64,000 nt of DNA from Flavobacteriaceae bacterium NBU2973 (GTDB lineage: Bacteria > Bacteroidota > Bacteroidia > Flavobacteriales > Flavobacteriaceae): NCBI GenBank assembly GCA_026162565.1, contig JAOEIQ010000010.1:1-64000 (forward strand), written 5' to 3'. Positions within the stretch are counted from its first letter, which is position 1; every line of letters starts with the position of its first letter. The notes under the pieces were generated by a model that saw only the letters and a list, made by a program, of their open reading frames with translations, was not told the DNA's origin and made no database searches. Of the stretch, positions 56,918 to 64,000 are shown one piece after another. The position numbers were made by a program, and so were the translations under genes.

Positions 56918-59758
56918 TTAAATCTTACTAGGAAGTTGACCAAACTTCTCCTTAAATCGTTTTGTAAAATAGGATAGGTTAGAATAACCTACGGAATAAG
57001 CAATTTCTGAAACAGAACCTGATTTTAATTTTAGCATTCTGTGTGCTTCATTTAATCGAACTTCATTAATAAGTTGATTTGGTGATTTATCAGATAATGC
57101 TTTTAATTTTCTATGTAATTGTCCACGACTAAAACCAACATCTCTTGCAATATGCTCCACACTAAATTGTTCGTTTGCAATATTATCTTTTATAGATTTA
57201 AAGACACTTTGTAGAAATTTATCATCTATTGAAGACACATCAATCTCGTCTACTAAAAGCATATCTAAAGCTTTGAAATGTTCCCAAAGTTTTTTTCGAG
57301 AGTCTACTAAATTTTTCATTAATAGTAAAAGTTCTTCCTCATTAAACGGTTTGGTTAAATAGGCATCAGCACCTTGAGTGAGTCCTTCCAGTTTATTAGA
57401 TTGTCCTGCTTTAGCAGTTAGCATGATTATTGGTATATGGCTGGTTTTAGTATTTGATTTTAACGAGTGGCATAACTCGTAACCATCCATTTTTGGCATC
57501 ATAACATCACTGATAATAATGTCTGGAATATGTTCAAAAGCCATACGTTCTCCTTGTAAGCCGTCTTTTGCCAAAATAATAGAGTAGTTATTTTGTAAGA
57601 TATCTGAAATGTAAAACTGAAGATCTTTATTATCTTCAACAATTAAAGCTACAGGTAAATCTGTAGTTTCAGATTTTACTGTAGTTTCTTTTAGAGTTCT
57701 GGTTTTTAATTCGTCTTCTGTAAAGTTATTTGAGTTATTTTCTGATGTACTTTTAACAGTTACAGAAATAGATTCTGGTAGGTGTTCAAGGGTAATTGGT
57801 AAGCGAACTTTAAAAGTTGTTCCTTTATGCTTTGTACTATTGACACTTATTTTACCATTATGTAGTTCAATTAGCTCTTTAGTTAAAGCTAAACCAATTC
57901 CAGATCCTTTTTCCTCGCTACCTTCAACACGATAAAAACGTTCAAAAATTCGTTTCACATCCTCTTTGTTAATACCTTTTCCTGTATCAATAATTTCAAA
58001 AGTTAAAAAGTTACTGTTATGATCTATTGTAACAGTAACAGAGCCATTTTCAGATGTGTATTTAAAAGCGTTGGATAGAATATTAGTAACAATTTTCTCT
58101 AGTTTATCTTTATCATAAAAAGCACTATCTAATTCTTCAGGGAAACTAGTGTTTAAACTAATGTTTTCACGTTCTGCCATGCTTTCGAACGAAAAAATAA
58201 TAGACCTCAAAAATTTTATAATTCCACCTTGTTTCAGAGATAAATGTACTTTACCACTTTCGATTCTTGATAAATCTAAAAGTTGATCAACTAAATTTTG
58301 AAGACGTTTAGTATTATTTTGAATAACGTCAAAATGTTTGTTACTAATGGTAATAGCTTCATTTTCATTACTATTTTTAAATGCGCGATTTATAGGTCCA
58401 GCTATTAGAGAAAGTGGCGTTCTAAATTCGTGACTAATATTAGCAAAGAAGCGTGTTTTCACTTCATCTAAATCTTTGACACGTTGCATCTCTACAAAGT
58501 TTTTTTGAGCTTCTAGGCGCTCTTCATTTACTCTTTTATCAAGCTCTTGCCTTCTGTAGGCAATTCCAAATGAGTAGATAATTATTTGTAAAAACATTCC
58601 TGTAGCATAAGGGTCGACAAAGTTGGGTAAAAGGCGTATAATTCCCATTGACCAAAGATTACCAATAATTAAGCATATAGATGCAATTATAGACCCAAAT
58701 CCAAAATATTTTGCAAAAACATCTTTCTTTAGGGCAATAATTATTGATAGAATTAAACTGCATATAGTATAAATACCAATAACAATATTATGAATACCAA
58801 CACTTAAAAATATTGGTTTAGCATTAAATGCATAAACATAAATTGTATTCAATATTATTTCGGCAATTAGAAATCCTGATAATCCAAGAATAAACTTATC
58901 TAGTTTTGGGTACTTATTTTTTGAATCAATAAAAGAACGACCAAAAAACCAAAACATATAAAATATACCATTGGCTATTAAAGACCATAACCCAAATTTA
59001 AAAGTATTGGAGGAACCTATCAATATGCCAATTGTCATGGCATGAGTAAGCATACAAAATAACAGCCATACTGAAAACCAAAAGAATACACTTTCTCTAG
59101 TGTATAAAAATTGTAGAATGTGATAGAGAAAAATTATAAATGTGACACCAAACATAAAAATGTTGAAGCTGTTGTGAATTTGAAATATTTGATGATAGAA
59201 GGGTTGCTTTGGGCTTCTCGCAGTAAGGTTAAAATATGGAGGGTAACCTAACTGACTGCTGCTAACTCTAATAACTAAAGTTACGGTTTTGTTTTGGGGC
59301 AATTCGGATAAACTAACTTTATTAAGTACCCAATTATCTTTAAGCTCTCTCTCTTGTTTTGGGTAATCGACACCTGTTTTTTTATGAAATAGTTGTTGTC
59401 CATCTGTAAAACCATATACATCCACTTTGCCATTGCTTTTTGCCCAAGCTGGAGGCCCAATCATTCTATCTTCAAATTGTAGTGTCCAATCCTTAAGTTC
59501 TTCTTTAGTAGAGATATTTATTCTTCCCCAAAACGTGCTGTTAGGTTTTAAATATTTTTCAAAATCACTTCTATTGGAGAACTTAAGATTTGAATCATTT
59601 AAAACTGTTTCAGGAGTGAAATGGTTTTCCAAATCTTCTATTATATGAAGATGTGTCATCAAATCATGAACAGGATATTTAGTGTCTATTTCATATACTT
59701 CTTGACTATAAGTTACAGAGGAAATAAATACTAGTAATAAGAGAATTTTTTTTGCCAT
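56918..59758 (-). CDS. Hybrid two-component sensor/regulator with AraC output
   Basis: A 946-residue single-chain two-component system. A signal peptide (ends SQE) is followed by a periplasmic 7TMR-DISM-like sensor domain (about 25-185), seven transmembrane helices (about 195-405), HisKA with phospho-acceptor His443 (ANISHEFRTP), HATPase (N box ILSNAFKY, about 560), a receiver with Asp751 (IIISDVMMP) and a C-terminal AraC DNA-binding domain (about 840-946). It resembles hybrid regulators that control adjacent genes; the divergent cupin and lipoprotein genes are the obvious candidates. Confidence 0.94.
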   Translation of the reverse strand: MAKKILLLLVFISSVTYSQEVYEIDTKYPVHDLMTHLHIIEDLENHFTPETVLNDSNLKFSNRSDFEKYLKPNSTFWGRINISTKEELKDWTLQFEDRMIGPPAWAKSNGKVDVYGFTDGQQLFHKKTGVDYPKQERELKDNWVLNKVSLSELPQNKTVTLVIRVSSSQLGYPPYFNLTARSPKQPFYHQIFQIHNSFNIFMFGVTFIIFLYHILQFLYTRESVFFWFSVWLLFCMLTHAMTIGILIGSSNTFKFGLWSLIANGIFYMFWFFGRSFIDSKNKYPKLDKFILGLSGFLIAEIILNTIYVYAFNAKPIFLSVGIHNIVIGIYTICSLILSIIIALKKDVFAKYFGFGSIIASICLIIGNLWSMGIIRLLPNFVDPYATGMFLQIIIYSFGIAYRRQELDKRVNEERLEAQKNFVEMQRVKDLDEVKTRFFANISHEFRTPLSLIAGPINRAFKNSNENEAITISNKHFDVIQNNTKRLQNLVDQLLDLSRIESGKVHLSLKQGGIIKFLRSIIFSFESMAERENISLNTSFPEELDSAFYDKDKLEKIVTNILSNAFKYTSENGSVTVTIDHNSNFLTFEIIDTGKGINKEDVKRIFERFYRVEGSEEKGSGIGLALTKELIELHNGKISVNSTKHKGTTFKVRLPITLEHLPESISVTVKSTSENNSNNFTEDELKTRTLKETTVKSETTDLPVALIVEDNKDLQFYISDILQNNYSIILAKDGLQGERMAFEHIPDIIISDVMMPKMDGYELCHSLKSNTKTSHIPIIMLTAKAGQSNKLEGLTQGADAYLTKPFNEEELLLLMKNLVDSRKKLWEHFKALDMLLVDEIDVSSIDDKFLQSVFKSIKDNIANEQFSVEHIARDVGFSRGQLHRKLKALSDKSPNQLINEVRLNEAHRMLKLKSGSVSEIAYSVGYSNLSYFTKRFKEKFGQLPSKI

Positions 59759-59844
59759 CGATAAATATATCTAACAAAAGATACAAAATTTAAAAGTTGT
59801 TATTAGTAATCATGTACAAATATCCAAATACAAAAACCTAATAC

Positions 59845-59934
59845 TTAACACTAATGTATTATCGAATAACACATTTGTTGCATACAATACTAATTTAAAC
59901 AAAAGTGTTAATAATCGCGATTAGTGTATTAATG
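59845..59934. promoter_or_regulatory. Divergent intergenic region with palindrome
   Basis: Holds TTAACACTAAT (59846-59856) and ATTAGTGTATTAA (59920-59932), related as an inverted repeat, and the perfect palindrome AATCGCGATT (59912-59921) within the second arm. This is a plausible operator for the hybrid regulator between its gene and the cupin gene; no consensus -7 element was found. Confidence 0.4.
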
Positions 59935-59994
59935 TAAGTGTTTGATCATAAGTAGTTTTACAGTGTTGATTTTTTGATTAATAAAAACTATTTA

Positions 59995-60546
59995 ATGATG
60001 AAAAGAAAACACTTTTTACAATCTACTGCTCTAACAATCGGAGCATTATCAATAAACTCTATAATAAATGCTCTAGATGCTAAAAGTTTAATAAAGGAAT
60101 CTACTACAGATTTATCTCCTAAAGTGATTAGAAATGGAGAAGGAGAGACACAGATGGTATTAGGAGATAACCAAACACTAAAACTTACTGGAGATGATAC
60201 AAACGGTCTATATACAGTTATAGAACAATATAACAATCCAGGTATGGAAATTCCATTGCATGTTCACCAAGATGAGGACGAAGTATTTCATGTTTTAGAA
60301 GGCGAGTTAGAAATTCAAGTTGGTAAAGAAAAAACAATATTACAAGCTGGTGATATGGGGTTTTGTCCAAGAGGCATTCCGCATTCTTGGAAAGTTGTAG
60401 GCGACCAAAAAGCCAAAGTAATGTTAAGCATATTTCCTTCTGGTTTAGAGCGTATGTTTCATGAATTTGCCGCATTACCAGCTGGACCTCCAGATTTTAA
60501 AAAAGTAACAGCTATCTGTAAAAAATATAATATTCAATTTGTTTAA
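59995..60546 (+). CDS. Exported cupin-domain protein
   Basis: A 183-residue protein with a twin-arginine-like signal (KRKHFLQS) and a single cupin barrel. Metal ligands are visible as two His, one Glu and one His: HVHQDEDEVFHVLEGELE (about residues 88-105) and GIPHSW near 127. The function (dioxygenase, isomerase or sugar binding) is unknown. The start at 59995 gives the signal; the earlier in-frame TTG does not. It is divergent from the hybrid sensor and may be controlled by it, together with the next gene. Confidence 0.85.
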   Translation: MMKRKHFLQSTALTIGALSINSIINALDAKSLIKESTTDLSPKVIRNGEGETQMVLGDNQTLKLTGDDTNGLYTVIEQYNNPGMEIPLHVHQDEDEVFHVLEGELEIQVGKEKTILQAGDMGFCPRGIPHSWKVVGDQKAKVMLSIFPSGLERMFHEFAALPAGPPDFKKVTAICKKYNIQFV

Positions 60547-60568
60547 TACACACTAAAAACCAAAAGTT

Positions 60569-61081
60569 ATGAAAGTAAATACTAATGTTTTAAAATTATT
60601 TTTTTTAGCTATAAGCTTATCAATTGTTTTATCTAGTTGCAGTAGTGACGACGATAGTAGTAGCACTCCTGCTTTAGAAGCCTGGGAAATACAAGTAAAC
60701 CAGTTACGCACTATTACTTCTCAATATGCAGATATTACCGTAGCTACAGACGAAGGCAGAATTGATGTATCAGGCTATGTGCCAAATATGGGACATCATT
60801 ATTTAAATCCAGCACTAACAGATGGCACTTTTGATATTGATAACCCAGAAATTATTTTGTATGTACCAGACGAAAATGGTGTAATGCAAATGGTAGCTGT
60901 AGAATATTCTATAGTTCCTGAAGATCCTGAAAATCCGGGTAATCCACCAGAAGGATTTGAAGGCGATGAAGATGAATGGCACTTCAATGAAATGGTAGGT
61001 ATGTGGCAACTGCATGTTTGGACGGTTTTAGAAAATCCAGATGGTGTTTTCGCACCATTTAATCCTGCAATCGGAGATTAA
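60569..61081 (+). CDS. Hypothetical lipoprotein
   Basis: A 170-residue lipoprotein (lipobox LSSC near residue 24) followed by a low-complexity spacer SSDDDSSS and a mature domain of about 130 residues with no recognised family. A proline-rich acidic stretch (PEDPENPGNPPEGFEGDEDEW) lies near 120 and conserved-looking His residues sit near GHHYLN and DEWHFN, which could bind a metal. It follows the cupin gene by 22 bases and is likely co-transcribed. Confidence 0.75.
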   Translation: MKVNTNVLKLFFLAISLSIVLSSCSSDDDSSSTPALEAWEIQVNQLRTITSQYADITVATDEGRIDVSGYVPNMGHHYLNPALTDGTFDIDNPEIILYVPDENGVMQMVAVEYSIVPEDPENPGNPPEGFEGDEDEWHFNEMVGMWQLHVWTVLENPDGVFAPFNPAIGD

Positions 61082-61110
61082 TTTATTTAGAATTTGTTTT
61101 TATTTATGAA

Positions 61111-61141
61111 GAGAGTCGTTTGTAGGGAGCGACTTTCTTTA
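61111..61141 (+). terminator. Terminator of the cupin-lipoprotein unit
   Basis: GAGAGTCG pairs with CGACTTTC (one G-T pair) around 11 bases, followed by TTTATTTT. Confidence 0.6.
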
Positions 61142-62287
61142 TTTTGATAGTTCAGTTACTAAATTTTCTAGCATTGTAACACACCTATCTAATTGCTCTT
61201 GAGTTGTAAATTCGTTAGCGCGATGTGCCTGCTCTATAGAACCTGGACCACAAATAATACTCTCATAACCAGCTTCGTGAAATTGTCCAGCTTCTGCTGC
61301 AAAAGCAACTGTTTTCCAAGTACTTTTTCCAGATATTTTTTGAGTTAAGGCTACTATGCTGTCAGAGGGTTTTGTATCCAAAGCCGGAACTGGAGGATGT
61401 AATAAGGTGTTTGTTATGGTAAATTCTGGAAATAATTTTTGTACACTTTTTTCACGCTCTTTACAGTAAGCAAAAAATTCATCAAAAATGGTATGGATAT
61501 TATCATGAGGAATTACACGAATGTCCCATTCAAAACGAGTGTAATCAGCAACAATATTGGTAGCAACGCCACCTTTTATTTGTCCTACATGAATTGTAGA
61601 ATGTGGTGGATCAAATCGTTCATCCTGATTAGCTTGAGATAACTGCTTCATTTTATTTTCTAGCCAGAGTATTAGATGTGTACTTTCATGGATAGCACTT
61701 ACTTCTTTATGTATTCCACTACTATGTCCAGCAGATCCAGTTACTTCGGTTTGTACATAACAAATACCTTTTTTTCCAATCACTGGTTCAAGCATACTTG
61801 GTTCTCCTATGATAGCATATTTAGCTTGTTCTGGATAACTAGCTTTGATATGCTCAATTAATTCTGGAGCTGCTAAACAACCAATCTCCTCATCATAGGT
61901 GAAAGCAAAATAGATAGGTCTTTTTAAATCAGCTTCTACCATAGCTGGAAGTGTTGCTAGGCAACAAGCAACAAAACCTTTCATGTCTGCACTACCGCGA
62001 GCATATAATGTTCCGTTCTTGTCAACTAGCGTAAAAGGATCAGTATGCCAATCTTGACCTTCAACAGGAACCACATCTGTATGTCCTGACAAAATGACTC
62101 CACCATTTTTGGAAGGGCCTATTCGGCAATGTAAGGACGCTTTTGTACCATCTTCATTTGGTACTAGAGTTGTTTGTATACCAAAGTTTTCAATATAATT
62201 CTGAATCCAATGAATAATACTCAAATTAGATTCGCCTCCTAAAACAGGAAAACTAACGAGTTTTGCTAAAATTTCTTTTACTGTCAT
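61139..62287 (-). CDS. argE: Acetylornithine deacetylase (M20 metallohydrolase)
   Basis: A 382-residue zinc amidohydrolase of the M20 family. Metal and active-site residues are visible in LSGHTDVVPV, GSADMKGFVA and TYDEEIGCLAAP, and the C-terminal His is in AEAGQFHEAGYESIICGPGSIEQAH. The closest match is ArgE, which frees ornithine from N-acetylornithine; DapE and other N-acyl-amino acid hydrolases are alternatives. I start at the ATG at 62287 since the upstream frame is not like the family. No other arginine gene is adjacent. Confidence 0.85.
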   Translation of the reverse strand: MTVKEILAKLVSFPVLGGESNLSIIHWIQNYIENFGIQTTLVPNEDGTKASLHCRIGPSKNGGVILSGHTDVVPVEGQDWHTDPFTLVDKNGTLYARGSADMKGFVACCLATLPAMVEADLKRPIYFAFTYDEEIGCLAAPELIEHIKASYPEQAKYAIIGEPSMLEPVIGKKGICYVQTEVTGSAGHSSGIHKEVSAIHESTHLILWLENKMKQLSQANQDERFDPPHSTIHVGQIKGGVATNIVADYTRFEWDIRVIPHDNIHTIFDEFFAYCKEREKSVQKLFPEFTITNTLLHPPVPALDTKPSDSIVALTQKISGKSTWKTVAFAAEAGQFHEAGYESIICGPGSIEQAHRANEFTTQEQLDRCVTMLENLVTELSK

Positions 62288-62334
62288 ATTATATTTTTTG
62301 TCATATAGAGTGATTTGCTTTTTGCAAAATGTAT

Positions 62335-62415
62335 TTCGATACACTCAATAGAACTATCGAGATGTATAGTTCTCGATACAAATTTCTCTTTGATAAATTC
62401 ACTCGAACTGACTTT
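62335..62415. repeat. Dispersed intergenic repeat, copy 5 (long)
   Basis: Contains TTTCGATACACTCAATAG, an 8-bp hairpin AGAACTAT/ATAGTTCT, TTCTCGATACAAATTT and CACTCGAACTGAC. It is the longest of the dispersed repeats here and lies between argE and the transporter gene. Confidence 0.65.
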
Positions 62416-62427
62416 ATGTTTTCATAT

Positions 62428-63831
62428 TTAATTATAACCAATAGCAACTGCTATTATTAGTGTGATTGCTGAAAGGATGAATATCGTTATAGTTACTGGA
62501 AAAATAAATCGAAACCAGCGATCTAATGGTACACGACACATACTTAACATAGCAATGAGTCCACCAAGAGTTGGGTTCATTAAATTTGAAATACCATCAC
62601 CAATTTGAAACGCTAAAATTGTAGTTTGCCTTGTAAGTCCGATAACCTCACCAAGGGGCAACATAACTGGTAGAGTAGCTAATGCTTGACCACTTCCTGA
62701 AGGAATAAAAAAGTTGATAACACTTTGAGATATTGACATGCCTACAGCAGATAAATAAAGAGGTAATTCTTTTAAAACTTCAGATAAATGAAACGATATG
62801 GTATCACTAATATGTCCCATTTCCATAAGGACTTTAATAGTAGTTGCAAATCCAACCATAAAAGCTCCAGGAGCAACATAAGCTACAGCTTTTAAAACCG
62901 TTTCACTTATTCTTGTGGCTTTCATACCAGATATAATTCCAGTAGCCAAAGCAACCATCAGAAAAACAGCTGATATTTCGTTTATATACCAATTCCAATT
63001 AAATACGCCATATAATATAGCTGCCAATCCAACAGCAAAAGCTCCAACAACTAGCCAATTATTTATAGATATTGTATAGTCAGATAGTGGTTTAGATAAT
63101 ACTATACCATCTTCATTAAGACCTTTTCCTAGACTTCTATCTGAATTTTTAGAAATACGCTTTAAATAACGAACATTATAATAAGCCATAATACTTAAAG
63201 CTGAAAAGCATAGTATACTTCGTAATAAAGCTCCTGAAAATAATGGTAATTCTGCAATTTTATGACCAATACCAACTGTATATGGATTAATAGGAGACAG
63301 GCCAAAACCAATAGTGACAGCACCAACAGAAATTCCTGCGGCTAATACTAGATCACCACCAAGAGCCAGACTTACAACAGCTGCAATTGGAATCATAGCT
63401 ATATTATGCTCGTATCCAACAAAAACACCTAAAGCACCATAAATAAAAGTCATAATAATAACTGCCAAGTACTTTTTCTCACGACCAATTTTTTGGACAA
63501 AAGTTCCAACAGCATTTTCTATAGCTTTGGTTTCTTCCATAACACCAAACATGATGCCTCCAGAGAAAACCACAAACATAACCTCGATAGCAGCTTTAAA
63601 ACCTAAAGGAATGGCTTTAAACATATCTAAAAATCCAATTGGAGTACTAGGTATAATTCCATAAGAACCTGGAATTACACGATTTCTACCTTCTATTAAA
63701 ACGCGTTTAAATTCTCCAGCAGGAATAATATAAGTGAGTAGTGTTACAAATACAATAATCATAAACAACATGGTTACTGCATGTGGTATGCGTTCGTACC
63801 AATATTTAGTTTCAGGAGTTGTTGTTTCCAA
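62428..63831 (-). CDS. YfcC-family membrane transporter
   Basis: A 467-residue protein with about 12 transmembrane helices. The opening ERIPHAVTMLFMIIVFVTLLTYIIPAGEF and SGGIMFGVMEETKAIENAVG, GFGLSPINPYTVGIG and IPSGSGQALATLPVMLPLGEVIGLTRQ are typical of the YfcC/DcuC-like group, which includes arginine/ornithine exchangers and peptide or dicarboxylate carriers. Position behind argE (same strand) fits uptake or exchange of an amino acid or N-acyl amino acid, but the substrate is not settled. Confidence 0.85.
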   Translation of the reverse strand: METTTPETKYWYERIPHAVTMLFMIIVFVTLLTYIIPAGEFKRVLIEGRNRVIPGSYGIIPSTPIGFLDMFKAIPLGFKAAIEVMFVVFSGGIMFGVMEETKAIENAVGTFVQKIGREKKYLAVIIMTFIYGALGVFVGYEHNIAMIPIAAVVSLALGGDLVLAAGISVGAVTIGFGLSPINPYTVGIGHKIAELPLFSGALLRSILCFSALSIMAYYNVRYLKRISKNSDRSLGKGLNEDGIVLSKPLSDYTISINNWLVVGAFAVGLAAILYGVFNWNWYINEISAVFLMVALATGIISGMKATRISETVLKAVAYVAPGAFMVGFATTIKVLMEMGHISDTISFHLSEVLKELPLYLSAVGMSISQSVINFFIPSGSGQALATLPVMLPLGEVIGLTRQTTILAFQIGDGISNLMNPTLGGLIAMLSMCRVPLDRWFRFIFPVTITIFILSAITLIIAVAIGYN

Positions 63832-63901
63832 ATGAATTGTATTTGTTGAATAAAAGTGTCTAATTTAGGTGTTTTTTTTCTTGCAAACCAAAAATAGTAG
63901 C

Positions 63902-63931
63902 TGTCATATCGAGCGCAGTTGAGATATCTTT
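63902..63931. repeat. Dispersed intergenic repeat, copy 6
   Basis: TGTCATATCGAGCGCAGTTG and the following AGATATCT, of the same class as copies 1 and 2, between the transporter gene and the last gene start. Confidence 0.6.
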
Positions 63932-63967
63932 ATTATTCCATTTCTTTTCATACATTTATAGTCGATA

Positions 63968-64000
63968 ATGGAATTAATCGATCAATTTTTTGCAGACTTT
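63968..64000 (+). CDS. Start of an unidentified gene (cut by the window end)
   Basis: ATG at 63968 opens 11 codons (MELIDQFFADF) that run off the window. A near-consensus -7 element TACATTTA lies at 63951-63958, 9 bases before it. Eleven residues are too few to name a family. Confidence 0.5.
   Translation, partial: MELIDQFFADF

Overview
The window is a chromosomal segment of a low-GC marine-type Flavobacteriaceae (Bacteroidota). The evidence is the set of typical families (DUF4249 with a TonB-dependent receptor, DUF6095, DUF4835, DUF2279, DUF6913, a Bacteroidota-type omega subunit, type IX secretion sorting tails, a 7TM hybrid sensor with an AraC output), strong A/T codon bias, no Shine-Dalgarno sequences, and several exact matches to the Bacteroidota -7 promoter element TAnnTTTG. 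It opens in the last bases of a 5S rRNA gene and its terminator and closes 11 codons into a new forward gene. I see no tRNA gene, CRISPR array, insertion sequence, phage or convincing replication origin. The genus cannot be fixed from sequence reading alone.

Layout. 0.1-8.2 kb: DinB-like protein, then a reverse block with a small membrane protein, murQ, a DUF4249 lipoprotein with its TonB-dependent receptor, a PLP dehydratase and monomeric icd. 8.2-9.2 kb: a gene-free kilobase holding an array of hairpins that ends in a reverse-strand intrinsic terminator, which I read as a possible structured non-coding RNA. 9.2-16.9 kb: reverse genes rplS (own promoter and leader), an effector-binding protein, trmD, an AraC/VOC/VOC cluster, a GNAT enzyme, a coiled-coil membrane protein, a long GAPDH and a DegP-type protease. 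17.2-21.2 kb: forward dapF, GNAT, mltG, DUF2279 and a lysozyme-like protein. 21.2-27.2 kb: a methylase, a LMW phosphatase and dnaA, then a thioesterase and a ribD operon. 27.2-31.1 kb: forward GNAT-prmC-LOG-ligA. 31.3-34.1 kb: an unknown membrane protein, DoxX and a two-part 5'-nucleotidase. 34.1-41.5 kb: forward dapA, bamD, rpoZ, coaBC, DUF4835, recN and fabI. 41.7-45.6 kb: two large secreted type IX substrates. 45.7-50.6 kb: glycosyltransferase, YbbR-like protein, coaE and a histidine kinase/response regulator pair. 50.7-56.9 kb: esterase lipoprotein, a decayed monooxygenase gene, SAM hydrolase, PhoH, purC, cyclophilin and two paralogous small acidic secreted proteins. 56.9-64 kb: giant hybrid sensor, divergent cupin and lipoprotein, argE and a YfcC-type transporter.

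Main observation. Four promoters in the window carry phased GTTAA boxes spaced 11 (or 12) bp apart, at a similar distance (27-28 nt) from a -7 element in three cases: the degP-like protease (four boxes), the histidine kinase/response regulator operon (two phased boxes plus a third), and both small acidic secreted proteins. This looks like one OmpR-type envelope-stress regulon, comparable in logic to Cpx (protease, autoregulated sensor pair, small periplasmic proteins), with an undescribed pair of small proteins as outputs. The assignment of the regulator is inference.

Other notable points: a monooxygenase pseudogene with one nonsense codon and one poly-T frameshift directly behind the SAM hydrolase gene; an in-frame copy of an intergenic dispersed repeat inside prmC; six copies of related dispersed repeats; a 21-bp tandem repeat abutting the promoter of the unknown membrane protein; and transcripts that may be leaderless.
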